A DNA stretch of 64,000 bases, from positions 7,502,001 through 7,566,000 of the forward strand of contig NZ_CP108002.1 of assembly GCF_041435055.1 (NCBI RefSeq). The letters are read 5' to 3'. Shown here one piece after another: positions 1 to 7,116 of the stretch. A program made the position numbers and the translations under genes. Origin of the DNA: Streptomyces sp. NBC_00341. GTDB lineage: Bacteria > Actinomycetota > Actinomycetes > Streptomycetales > Streptomycetaceae. Within the stretch, counting starts at the first letter, position 1. Each line of letters opens with the position of its first letter. The notes beneath the pieces were generated by a model. It saw only the letters and a program-made list of their open reading frames with translations, was not told the origin of the DNA and made no database searches.

Positions 1-10
1 GTCATTGAGG

Positions 11-29
11 TTAGGTAAGGCTAACCTAA
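11..29. promoter_or_regulatory. Iron box (DmdR/IdeR-type operator)
   Basis: TTAGGTAAGGCTAACCTAA is a near-perfect 19-bp palindrome. It differs at only two positions from the DmdR1/IdeR/DtxR iron-box consensus TTAGGTTAGGCTCACCTAA. It lies 75 bp upstream of the TTG start I prefer for the first gene and may also serve a divergent gene left of the window. Repression by Fe2+-loaded DmdR is inferred from the motif. Confidence 0.85.
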
Positions 30-104
30 CTCTTAATGGTTCACCGGGGGTACGCGGCGATCCGGCCGCTCCTCGCGCACGGTGGAACCCGAGGAAGGAA
101 CGCC

Positions 105-644
105 TTGATCACGGCCACACCGCGCCCCTCAGTCGCGTCGACGCACACCCCGGACGCACCCCTCCTCCCTGACATCCTCCGGGTGCGCCGGGCTCACTCC
201 GGGGACGCCGCCGCCCTCGTCGCACTCTCCGAGCCGTTCGTCCGCTCGGGGGCGCTGCGCCGCCGGCCCTTCGACGTCTACGCCGCCCGAGCGGCAGACT
301 TCCTGGTGGCGGAGGAGCCCGGCGGCGCCCTGCACGGCTGCCTCGCGCTGCGGGCCCATCCCGACGCGGAACCCGGCACGACGGCCGAGGGTGCGGGCGT
401 CCTCTACAACTTCTGTGTCGCCCGGCAGCGGCAGGGCAGCGGCCTGGGCGCCCGGCTGCTGGGCGCGGCACTCGCCGGGGCGCGGGCCCAGCCGCTGGCG
501 GCCCTGTTCACCGCGACGACCGGCAGCGGGCGGCTCTTCCTCCGGCACGGATTCGCGCCGGTCCCGCCGGGTCTCGCCCCGCGCGCCTGGGCGCGCACGC
601 TGGATCCCCGGCGGGGCGCGCGCGTTCTGGCCCGCGCGCTGTGA
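105..644 (+). CDS. GNAT acetyltransferase, N-acetylglutamate-synthase-like
   Basis: A 179-residue GNAT-fold acetyltransferase using acetyl-CoA. The TTG at 105 is chosen because GAGGAAGGAA sits just upstream; the in-frame ATG at 36 has no ribosome site and almost abuts the iron box. The acetyl-CoA loop is visible as RQRQGSGLGARLL, followed by the late FLRHGF element. The first half (VRRAHSGDAAALVALSEPFV...VYAARAADFLVAE) resembles the short single-domain N-acetylglutamate synthases of actinobacteria, so glutamate acetylation is a plausible but unproven activity. The iron box predicts expression under iron starvation. An argB paralogue, the next enzyme of that pathway, lies immediately downstream in convergent orientation. 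A generic GNAT with another substrate is the main alternative. Confidence 0.7.
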   Translation: MITATPRPSVASTHTPDAPLLPDILRVRRAHSGDAAALVALSEPFVRSGALRRRPFDVYAARAADFLVAEEPGGALHGCLALRAHPDAEPGTTAEGAGVLYNFCVARQRQGSGLGARLLGAALAGARAQPLAALFTATTGSGRLFLRHGFAPVPPGLAPRAWARTLDPRRGARVLARAL

Positions 645-648
645 CGAC

Positions 649-681
649 GGTGGCGTGCCCCGGACTCCGGGGCACGCCACC
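649..681. terminator. Bidirectional hairpin terminator
   Basis: A perfect 15-bp inverted repeat (GGTGGCGTGCCCCGG at 649-663, complement at 667-681) with a 3-nt loop lies between the convergent GNAT and argB-like genes. There is no T tract, as is usual in Streptomyces. Confidence 0.75.
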
Positions 682-683
682 GC

Positions 684-740
684 TCATGCCTCACGCGTCA
701 CACATCACGTCTCAGCGTCATGCCTCATGCCTCACGCGTC
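684..740. repeat. 16-bp direct repeat spanning the argB-like stop codon
   Basis: TCATGCCTCACGCGTC occurs at 684-699 and again at 725-740; the second copy contains the stop codon of the minus-strand argB-like gene. A third partial copy (TCATGCC) starts at 718. This looks like a short duplication of the gene's 3' end. Confidence 0.7.
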
Positions 741-1652
741 CGGGAGGATCGTCGTCCCGGGGCTCCGCTCGTCGAGTACGCCGCGCAGCACGGCGTGCGG
801 GACCCGGCCATCCAGCACCTGCGCCCGCCCCACCCCGGCCCGGACCGCCCGCAGGCAGCCCTCCATCTTCGGGAGCATCCCGCTCGCCAGCCCCGGAAGC
901 AGCCCGGCCAGCTCGGCAGCCGTCAGGCGCTCGATGACCTCCGTGCTGCGCGGCCAGTCCCCGTACAGCCCTTCGACATCGGTCAGCATCACCAGCCGCT
1001 CGGCGCCGAGGGCGACCGCGAGGGCCGAGGCCGCGAGATCGGCGTTGACGTTGTAGACCTCCCCCTCCGTGCCGCGCGCGAGGGGTGACACCACCGGGAT
1101 GCGGCCCAGCTCCAGCAGTGAACGGACGGTGTCCGGGGCCACGTTCACGATGTCGCCGACCAGGCCGATGTCCACGGGCGCCCCGTTCACCCGGCCGGAC
1201 CGGCGCACGGCCGTCATGGTGTGGGCGTCCTCGCCCGACAGCCCCACGGCGAACGGGCCGTGTGCGTTGATCGCGCCGACCAGTTCCCGCTGGACCCGAC
1301 CGGTGAGCACCATCCGCACCACGTCGAGGGTCTCCTCCGTGGTCACCCGCAGACCCGACTCGAAGCGGACCTCCAGGCCGAGGCGGTCGAGCATCGCGCT
1401 GATCTGCGGGCCACCGCCGTGGACCACCACCGGTAGCAGGCCGGAGTGCCACAGCTCCACGACATCGCGCGCGAACATCTCCTGGAGCGATCCGTCGACC
1501 ATGGCGTTGCCGCCGAACTTGACCACCACCACGCGGCCCCGGGTCTCCGTGGGCAGGGCCGGGCCGGACCGGGGCTCCGGCAGTGTCCGTCTCCTGTGCT
1601 GCGGTGACTGCTCATGGCTGCCGGCTCCGGCCGGCGCGACCCGTACGGTCAT
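732..1652 (-). CDS. argB: Acetylglutamate kinase paralogue
   Basis: Predicted N-acetyl-L-glutamate kinase (306 aa), phosphorylating N-acetylglutamate with ATP in the acetylated ornithine/arginine route. Family signatures are present: KFGGNAM (phosphate-binding lysine), [31 protein letters not shown] and SGMLPKMEG. The ATG at 1652 is preceded by GGAAGAAG. The roughly 45-residue N terminus is Pro/Ser/Arg-rich. It lacks a recognisable form of the amphipathic helix that arginine-sensitive ArgB proteins carry just before the KFGG strand, so loss of arginine feedback is inferred. It lies 31 bp downstream of the isochorismatase-like gene and should share its iron-boxed promoter. This is probably a specialised second copy, since arginine-pathway argB normally sits in argCJBD and no other arg gene is seen here. 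Confidence 0.85.
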   Translation of the reverse strand: MTVRVAPAGAGSHEQSPQHRRRTLPEPRSGPALPTETRGRVVVVKFGGNAMVDGSLQEMFARDVVELWHSGLLPVVVHGGGPQISAMLDRLGLEVRFESGLRVTTEETLDVVRMVLTGRVQRELVGAINAHGPFAVGLSGEDAHTMTAVRRSGRVNGAPVDIGLVGDIVNVAPDTVRSLLELGRIPVVSPLARGTEGEVYNVNADLAASALAVALGAERLVMLTDVEGLYGDWPRSTEVIERLTAAELAGLLPGLASGMLPKMEGCLRAVRAGVGRAQVLDGRVPHAVLRGVLDERSPGTTILPDA

Positions 1653-1683
1653 CTTCTTCCGTCTCTCCTGAGGTGGGGCGCCG

Positions 1684-2340
1684 TCACACGTCGTGGTGGA
1701 CCCGGCCGAGCAGCAGATCGCGCAGCAGGCCGTCCGTCGTGCGGACGACCGCGCTGCGAGCCGCCCAGCGCAGCGCCATCGCGTGCTCCTCCGCGGTGAA
1801 GTCGGCCACGGCGTCGGCGACGACAAAGGGCTGGATGTCGTTCATGAAGGCGTCCGCGGCGGTCAGTAGCACTCCCAGGTGGGCGTGCACGCCGCACACG
1901 ATCAGCTGATCGCGCCCCGTCGAGCGCAGCAGCCGGCCGAGGTGGCTGTGCAGAAAGGCGTTGGGGCGCACATTGGGCAGCACGTGCTCGCCCGGCCGGG
2001 GCGTCAGGGCCTCGATGATCGAGGAGTCGCCGGGTCCGTCACCGACGCCCGGACCCCAGACGTCCGCGACGAGCCCCCGCCTGCCCGGCGACTGGGCCGC
2101 GGGTTCGGCGCTGAAGACGACCGGGATGCCGAGCGTTCCGGCGAGTTCCCGCAACGCGGCGATGTTCTCGACCAGTTGGACGACCGGGGACCGGCCCGGC
2201 GGGAACGCCTGGACGAAGTGGTTCTGCATGTCGTGGACGAGCAGTGCGGCGCGGCCGGGGACGATCGTCCAGGAGGGCCAGGAGCGGGGGAGGGCCGTAC
2301 CGTCGGGCATGTCGTAGGACTCGATGACTGGCAGGCCCAT
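1684..2340 (-). CDS. Isochorismatase-family protein, altered active site
   Basis: A 218-residue alpha/beta hydrolase resembling the hydrolase domain of EntB/DhbB/PhzD, which converts isochorismate to 2,3-dihydro-2,3-dihydroxybenzoate. [10 protein letters not shown] supplies the expected aspartate, and the C-terminal segment from [10 protein letters not shown] through VVADAVADF fits the siderophore-type subfamily. In the strand that normally reads TKWRYSAF this protein has PNVRPNAF, so the catalytic lysine position is asparagine. The aryl-carrier domain of EntB is absent. The start at 2340 is preceded by GGGGAGGGG. It heads a two-gene unit with the argB paralogue under the iron box at 2423. 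No entA, entC or entE homologue is in the window. Family membership is secure; isochorismatase activity is doubtful. Confidence 0.8.
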   Translation of the reverse strand: MGLPVIESYDMPDGTALPRSWPSWTIVPGRAALLVHDMQNHFVQAFPPGRSPVVQLVENIAALRELAGTLGIPVVFSAEPAAQSPGRRGLVADVWGPGVGDGPGDSSIIEALTPRPGEHVLPNVRPNAFLHSHLGRLLRSTGRDQLIVCGVHAHLGVLLTAADAFMNDIQPFVVADAVADFTAEEHAMALRWAARSAVVRTTDGLLRDLLLGRVHHDV

Positions 2341-2422
2341 GACCGGCCCCTCCCCTGATGATCCGGCGATCCGGCCGTTGACGATCCGGCGATCCGGCCG
2401 TGGCGCGAGGATGCACTGCGAC

Positions 2423-2441
2423 TTAGTGAAGCCTAACCTAA
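2423..2441. promoter_or_regulatory. Iron box upstream of isochorismatase/argB unit
   Basis: On the minus strand this reads TTAGGTTAGGCTTCACTAA, with the left half identical to the DmdR1 consensus and three mismatches on the right. It lies about 80 bp upstream of the isochorismatase-like start at 2340 and just beyond the 3' end of the DUF2470 gene. Confidence 0.85.
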
Positions 2442-2461
2442 GTTTCTTGTGGCGGGAGGGG

Positions 2462-3181
2462 TCAGGGGTGGGAGTGGTGCTGCTGGTGCGCGCAGCTCCG
2501 GGGCGCGGTGAGGAGGCGTCGGATCTGCTCACCGGCATCAGTGGCGTCGCGAGCGAGCGCCGGGAAGAGCAACTGGAGGTCGCAGTGGCCGGATTCGTAC
2601 TCGCAGCGCAGGGTGATGCCGTGCCGGTCCAGTGCGAGGGGGAGTGAGCGGATCATGCCGCGCGGCAGCCCGGAGCCCGCGAGCCCGAGCAGATCGGCCA
2701 TCAACTCCTCGTGCGAGTCGGTCAGATGGGTCAGCATGGCGGCCTCCTCCACCGCCAGCGGGTCGGGTTCGGCGAGTGCGATCTCGTCCAGCCCGACGTC
2801 CGTCGCGCCCGCCGGGGTCCGCAGCGAGACCCGCGCCGAATCGAGCCGGAGCGCCCCGTCGGTCTCCGGTGCCAGCCAGCCGGACACCGTCACCCTCGCG
2901 CGGACCCGGTCGCGCAGCGGGGTGGGGGCGATGTCGGTGAACTGCAGCAGGACGGCGAGGCTGCCCATGGGGGCGTCGGCGGCCTCCCGCGCCAATGGGC
3001 TGTCGGGGCCGGGGTGGAGAGTGACCTGACCGGCGGCGCTGACCGAGTGGAGCCCGATCAGGTCGTACGCCTGCGCGGTCGTGGTGAGGGAGAGCGAGGT
3101 CGCGCGGGACAGCACGGTGCGGACCTGCTCCGCGTCGGTCGGCCCGGCCGGAACGGTGTCTGCGTCGGCATCGGTGTTCAA
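2462..3181 (-). CDS. DUF2470-domain protein, iron-regulated
   Basis: A 239-residue soluble protein. Its second half, from roughly residue 145 (EEAAMLTHLTDSHEELMADLL) onward, matches the DUF2470 domain found at the C terminus of HugZ-like haem-utilisation proteins. The N-terminal half looks like the flavin-reductase/pyridoxamine-oxidase-like barrel that usually precedes it. The start is TTG at 3181 with GGGAG six bases before it. The iron box at 3209-3227 lies directly upstream, consistent with a role in haem or iron handling. The exact reaction is unknown, and I do not see enough to call it a haem oxygenase. Confidence 0.75.
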   Translation of the reverse strand: MNTDADADTVPAGPTDAEQVRTVLSRATSLSLTTTAQAYDLIGLHSVSAAGQVTLHPGPDSPLAREAADAPMGSLAVLLQFTDIAPTPLRDRVRARVTVSGWLAPETDGALRLDSARVSLRTPAGATDVGLDEIALAEPDPLAVEEAAMLTHLTDSHEELMADLLGLAGSGLPRGMIRSLPLALDRHGITLRCEYESGHCDLQLLFPALARDATDAGEQIRRLLTAPRSCAHQQHHSHP

Positions 3182-3208
3182 GGGGACTCCCGGTGAGACG
3201 GATTCAAG

Positions 3209-3227
3209 TTAGGTAAGCCTAACCTTA
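3209..3227. promoter_or_regulatory. Iron box between DUF2470 gene and GNAT
   Basis: The minus strand reads TAAGGTTAGGCTTACCTAA, two mismatches from the iron-box consensus. It lies 27 bp from the DUF2470 start and about 100 bp from the divergent GNAT start, so DUF2470 is the likelier target although either or both could be controlled. Confidence 0.85.
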
Positions 3228-3325
3228 TTTTGTGGGTCGTGCGGACGGGTGCTGCCTCCGCACCCCTCCGCACTACCGTTCGCCGGATGAGGGACGATCG
3301 GGTGAACCGTCCAGGGAGGGTCTCG

Positions 3326-3892
3326 ATGAACATCACCTTGCGGGTGGACGCCACGCCGTCCGCCCCCGCGCTCCTGCTGCGCCCCTGGGGTGAGGCGGAC
3401 ATCGGGCCGCTGGGCAAGGCGTTCCGGGACCCCGCGTTGCGCCGAGGGGCGAGCGGCCCCATGGAGAGCGCCGAGGACCTACGGGCGTGGCTGGAGCTCC
3501 AGGGGCGCGGCTGGGTCACCGGGGAGCGGCTCGCCTTCGCCGTGATTGAGGATCACCCGGGCTCCCGCGAGGGCCGGTTGGCGGGCAGCGTGGTCATCAA
3601 GAGGGGCATTTCCGGCCAGGGGCCCGCGGAGGCCGGCTACTGGACGGCGGCGCACGCCCGAGGCCGCGGGGTGGCCCCCCGCGCTCTGGAGGCCGTCACC
3701 CGCTGGACCTTCGAGACCTTCGCGGCCGACGGCCTGGAGAGCATCAACCTGCTCCATCAGGTGGACAATCCGGCCTCGTGCCGGGTCGCGGAGAAGGCCC
3801 GCTACGAGTTCCGCCAGATCCTTCCGGCCCAGCCGCCGTCCTTCCCCCGGCCCGGCCATCTGCATGTGCGGCAGGCCGGCTCCCCGGCCTGA
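3326..3892 (+). CDS. GNAT acetyltransferase, RimJ/RimL type
   Basis: A 188-residue GNAT protein of the RimJ/RimL-like group, with an N-terminal LLLRPWGEADIGPL strand-helix and the acetyl-CoA motif ARGRGVAPRALEAVTRW. The later INLLHQVDNPASCRVAEKARYEF segment is typical of this subfamily. The ATG at 3326 follows AGGGAGGG; an upstream in-frame start at 3230 lacks a ribosome site. It is divergent from the DUF2470 gene across an iron box, so iron regulation is possible. The substrate cannot be inferred. Confidence 0.8.
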   Translation: MNITLRVDATPSAPALLLRPWGEADIGPLGKAFRDPALRRGASGPMESAEDLRAWLELQGRGWVTGERLAFAVIEDHPGSREGRLAGSVVIKRGISGQGPAEAGYWTAAHARGRGVAPRALEAVTRWTFETFAADGLESINLLHQVDNPASCRVAEKARYEFRQILPAQPPSFPRPGHLHVRQAGSPA

Positions 3893-4104
3893 TCCAGGCT
3901 GCGAGGCGCCTGGGGTGCGACGGTTGCGGGGTACCTGGGGCGCTACGGTTCCGGCGTCATGAGGCCGACGCTCGCGGCCCCGGATCGGGCCTGCCGCCTT
4001 TGACTCTTGTTCGCGCGGCACCATGCGCCGCATCGCCGTGAGTGACGGCATGGACACCTGAGTCATGTCCGCCCAAGCCGGACGGGGTGGGCGCGCGGAC
4101 GTGC
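3893..4104. other. Intergenic stretch without a recognisable gene
   Basis: Between the GNAT and the GH16 promoter I see no ORF with a ribosome site and codon bias. The remaining intergenic DNA to 4391 holds the regulatory elements listed next and a leader of about 230 nt. Confidence 0.6.
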
Positions 4105-4120
4105 ACTGGTACAGACCAGG
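4105..4120 (+). promoter_or_regulatory. DasR-like (dre / chitinase-promoter) box
   Basis: ACTGGTACAGACCAGG matches 13 of 16 positions of the DasR-responsive element and keeps its TGGT...ACCA core. The same type of 12-bp element overlaps -35 regions of Streptomyces chitinase promoters. Here it ends three bases upstream of a TTGACA -35 box. Control by the GlcNAc-responsive GntR regulator DasR is inferred. Confidence 0.6.
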
Positions 4121-4123
4121 GTC

Positions 4124-4152
4124 TTGACAGTCCATTGGTTCACTTCTTAAAT
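4124..4152 (+). promoter_or_regulatory. Sigma70-type promoter for the GH16-GH18 unit
   Basis: TTGACA at 4124-4129 and TTAAAT at 4147-4152 are separated by 17 bp, a near-consensus housekeeping promoter. It predicts a 5' leader of about 230 nt before the GH16 start at 4392. Confidence 0.65.
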
Positions 4153-4168
4153 CACGTAGTGAATTAAG
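4146..4168. promoter_or_regulatory. 23-bp palindromic operator over the -10 region
   Basis: CTTAAATCAC, spacer GTA, then GTGAATTAAG forms an inverted repeat with 9 of 10 positions paired. It is unusually AT-rich for this genome and covers the -10 box. Its right end, extended to AATTAAGTAGC (4162-4172), recurs exactly upstream of the GH87 gene. This is a strong candidate operator for a sugar-responsive repressor of unknown identity. Confidence 0.6.
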
Positions 4169-4332
4169 TAGCGTGCACAGCAGCCCCACAGTGCCCCCGC
4201 ATCAGTTCCACAGCACGTGCCTGCCATCCCCACCTGCACCCCACCCGCACCCGCAATTTCGCCCCACCTCCTGAACGGCACCCCGCCCCGGTCGGCGCAG
4301 CTTCGGCATGCCCCAACGCGCCCTGCGCCTGT

Positions 4333-4357
4333 CCTGTCATATACATGACATGACAGG
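4333..4357. promoter_or_regulatory. Nested palindromes in the GH16 leader
   Basis: TGTCAT-ATAC-ATGACA (4335-4350) is a perfect inverted repeat. A second ATGACA-containing arm extends it to CCTGTCAT/ATGACAGG (4333-4340/4350-4357). It lies 35 bp before the GH16 start and could be an operator or an RNA hairpin. Confidence 0.4.
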
Positions 4358-4391
4358 CCCCCTTCCCCCTCATGCACCGGAAGGGAGAGTC

Positions 4392-5666
4392 ATGGACTCC
4401 CCACGCCTGTCGCGGCGTCTGCTGCGCTCCGCACTCTCGGCCCTGACCCTTGCCCTGGTCACGACCGCCCTCGTGGGCGGTGGCGCCCACGAGCGGTCAC
4501 CCGCCCTCTCCGATACGGCGGCCTCGGCCGCCATGACGTTCGACGAGGAGTTCGACGGTTCTGCCGGCTCGGCGGTCAACGGCTCCAGATGGCAGATCGA
4601 GACCGGTGACAACGTCGACAACCACGAGCGGCAGTACTACACCGCCGGGAACAGCAACGCCGCGCTGGACGGCCAGGGACATCTCGTCATCACCGCGCGC
4701 AAGGAGAACCCGAACAACTACCAGTGCTGGTACGGCACCTGTCAGTACACGTCGGCGCGGCTGAACACCTCGGGCAAGTTCACCCAGGCCTACGGTCATG
4801 TCGAGGCCCGGATGAAGATCCCGCGCGGCCAGGGCATGTGGCCCGCCTTCTGGATGCTCGGCGACGACATCGGGCAGGTCGGCTGGCCCAACTCCGGCGA
4901 GATCGACATCATGGAGAACGTCGGCTTCGAACCCGGCACCGTCCACGGCACCCTGCACGGACCCGGCTACTCCGGCTCCGCCGGCATCGGCGCCGGATAC
5001 ACCCTCCCCGGCGGCCGGGCCTTCGCCGACGACTTCCACACCTTCGCCATCGACTGGGCCCCCGACTCCATCACCTGGTCCGTCGACGGCAACGTCTACC
5101 AGCACCGCACCCCCGCCGACACCAACGGCAACACCTGGGCCTTCAACAAACCCTTCTTCCTCATCCTCAACCTCGCCGTCGGCGGCTACTGGCCCGGCGA
5201 CCCCGACGGCAACACCACCTTCCCCCAGCAACTCGTCGTCGACCACGTCCGCGTCACCACCAACGACAACCAACCCCCGGCGGGTTCGGGCACCATCACC
5301 GGCCTGGCCGGAAAGTGCGTCGACGTGGCCGCGGCGAACAGCGCCAACGGCACTCCCGTCCAGCTCTACGACTGCAACGGCTCCGCCGCTCAGCGCTGGA
5401 GCGTCGGCGCGGACGGCACGATCAGGGCCCTGGGCAAGTGCCTTGACGTCGCGTCAGGTGGTACGGCGAACGGTTCCGTCGTCCAGTTGTGGGACTGCAA
5501 CGGCTCCGCTGCCCAGCGCTGGGCCGTCAGCGGTGCGCACGACATCGTGAATCCGCAGGCGGACAAGTGCCTGGACGTCACGGGGAACAGCTCGGCCAAC
5601 GGCACCCGGCTCCAGATCTGGACCTGCACCGGAGCAACCAACCAGAAGTGGACGGTGAACAGCTGA
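4392..5666 (+). CDS. Secreted GH16 endo-beta-1,3-glucanase with CBM13
   Basis: A 424-residue exported laminarinase-type enzyme cleaving beta-1,3-glucans. Domains in order: signal peptide (1 to ~45, twin arginines then a hydrophobic Ala/Leu core), GH16 catalytic domain (~48-292) and a ricin-type CBM13 with three QxW-like repeats (~298-424). The GH16 signature GEIDIMENVG gives E170 as nucleophile, D172 as helper and E175 as acid/base; the W-P-A-F-W-M segment is typical. The ATG at 4392 follows GGAAGGGAGAG. The stop overlaps the next start (TGATG), so translation is coupled to the GH18 chitinase. The lectin module is almost identical in DNA to the one in the next gene. Confidence 0.9.
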   Translation: MDSPRLSRRLLRSALSALTLALVTTALVGGGAHERSPALSDTAASAAMTFDEEFDGSAGSAVNGSRWQIETGDNVDNHERQYYTAGNSNAALDGQGHLVITARKENPNNYQCWYGTCQYTSARLNTSGKFTQAYGHVEARMKIPRGQGMWPAFWMLGDDIGQVGWPNSGEIDIMENVGFEPGTVHGTLHGPGYSGSAGIGAGYTLPGGRAFADDFHTFAIDWAPDSITWSVDGNVYQHRTPADTNGNTWAFNKPFFLILNLAVGGYWPGDPDGNTTFPQQLVVDHVRVTTNDNQPPAGSGTITGLAGKCVDVAAANSANGTPVQLYDCNGSAAQRWSVGADGTIRALGKCLDVASGGTANGSVVQLWDCNGSAAQRWAVSGAHDIVNPQADKCLDVTGNSSANGTRLQIWTCTGATNQKWTVNS

Positions 5667-6152
5667 TGCGCCGAGACCTGCTGCGCGGGCACGCCCCCGC
5701 CGTACGGAGCGCGCTGGGAGTCGTGGCCGCCGCCGCACTCCTCGCCGGACTGACCGGCTCGCCCGCCCTGGGCGCGGCCGCGGCCACCGGGCAGATCACC
5801 GGTACCGGCGGAAAGTGCGTCGACGTCGCGGCGGGAGCCACCGCCAACGGCACCCCCGTACAGCTCTACGACTGCAACGGCTCTGCCGCCCAGCAGTGGA
5901 GCGTGGGCAGTGACGGGTCGGTCAAGGCGCTGGGGAAGTGTCTTGACGTAGCGTCAGGTGGTACGGCGAACGGGGCGGTCGTCCAGTTGTGGGACTGCAA
6001 CGGCTCCGCTGCCCAGCGCTGGAGCGTCAGCGGTGCGCACGACATCGTGAATCCGCAGGCGGACAAGTGCCTGGACGCGACGGGGAACAGCTCGGCCAAC
6101 GGCACCCGGCTCCAGATCTGGACCTGCACCGGCGCGACGAATCAGAAGTGGA
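5294..6152. repeat. Duplicated CBM13-coding module (two copies 500 bp apart)
   Basis: The CBM13 module at 5294-5652 and its copy at 5794-6152 align with a constant offset of exactly 500 bp and no indels. Over 5442-5652 against 5942-6152 I count about a dozen differences in some 210 nt, with long identical stretches including silent positions. The 5' part of the module is more diverged. Confidence 0.85.
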
Positions 6153-7066
6153 CCGCGCCCGCGGCCGGCGGAGGCGGCGAGGACCCGGCGTCCCCCGGGG
6201 CGATGGCGGTCGCACCGTACCTCTACAACGGCTGGGGCAGCCCGCCCAGTCCGGCCACCGTCATGAACGCCACCGGCGTCAAGTGGTTCACCCTCGCCTT
6301 CGTCCTCAGCAACGGCTACTGCAACCCGCAGTGGGACGGCGGGAGGCCGCTGACCGGCGGCGTCGACCAGCAGACGGTGAACACCGTCCGGGCGGCGGGC
6401 GGCGACGTCATCCCGTCCTTCGGCGGCTGGAGCGGCAACAAGCTGGAGAGCTCCTGCTCCAGCGCCGGTGAGCTGGCGGCCGCGTACCAGAAGGTGATCA
6501 ACGCCTACGGTCTCAAGGCCATCGACATCGACATCGAGGCCGACGCGTACGCCAGCGCCACGGTGCAGCAGCGCACGGTCGACGCGCTGAAGACCGTCAA
6601 GGCCAACAATCCGGGCATCAAGGTGTACGTCACCTTCGGCACCGGCCAGAGCGGGCCCGACGACAGCATGATCCGCAAGGCGTCGGCCTCCGGGCTGACC
6701 GTGGACAGCTGGACGATCATGCCGTTCGACTTCGGCGGGGCGGGCCAGAACATGGGCAACCTCACCGTCAGCGCCGCAGAGGGGCTGAAGAACGTGGTCA
6801 AGGGCGCCTACGGGTACACGGACGACCAGGCGTACCGGCACACCGGGATCTCCTCGATGAACGGCATCACCGACGACAACGAGACCGTGACGGTCGCGGA
6901 CTTCCGCACCATCCTGGCCTACGCCCAGCAGCGCCACCTGGCCCGGCTCACCTTCTGGTCGGTCAACCGGGACCGCCCGTGCACCGGAGGCGGCGCCGAC
7001 ACCTGCTCGGGCGTCTCCCAGCAGCCCTGGGACTTCACGAAGGTGTTCGCCCAGTACGCGGGCTGA
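5666..7066 (+). CDS. Secreted CBM13-GH18 chitinase
   Basis: A 466-residue exported chitinase-like protein. Order: signal peptide (1 to ~35), CBM13 lectin module (~40-165), Gly-rich linker around GGGGEDPASPG, GH18 barrel (~183-466). The catalytic strand reads KAIDIDIEAD, giving D287, D289 and E291 (the proton donor); the first aspartate of the usual DxxDxDxE is lysine. PSFGGWSG and the terminal FWSVNRDRPC element fit bacterial ChiD-like GH18 enzymes. The ATG overlaps the GH16 stop and has no good ribosome site of its own. Chitin or chito-oligosaccharide hydrolysis is inferred; the DasR-like box upstream of the operon supports it. Confidence 0.85.
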   Translation: MRRDLLRGHAPAVRSALGVVAAAALLAGLTGSPALGAAAATGQITGTGGKCVDVAAGATANGTPVQLYDCNGSAAQQWSVGSDGSVKALGKCLDVASGGTANGAVVQLWDCNGSAAQRWSVSGAHDIVNPQADKCLDATGNSSANGTRLQIWTCTGATNQKWTAPAAGGGGEDPASPGAMAVAPYLYNGWGSPPSPATVMNATGVKWFTLAFVLSNGYCNPQWDGGRPLTGGVDQQTVNTVRAAGGDVIPSFGGWSGNKLESSCSSAGELAAAYQKVINAYGLKAIDIDIEADAYASATVQQRTVDALKTVKANNPGIKVYVTFGTGQSGPDDSMIRKASASGLTVDSWTIMPFDFGGAGQNMGNLTVSAAEGLKNVVKGAYGYTDDQAYRHTGISSMNGITDDNETVTVADFRTILAYAQQRHLARLTFWSVNRDRPCTGGGADTCSGVSQQPWDFTKVFAQYAG

Positions 7067-7116
7067 CCGTCAGGACCGTCCCCTCACCGCGCCGTCTCAC
7101 CCGCACAGGAGAACCC

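Noticed and set aside
36..104. ATG at 36 as start of the first GNAT
   Set aside because: It would begin seven bases after the iron box with no ribosome site; TTG at 105 has an excellent one in the same frame.
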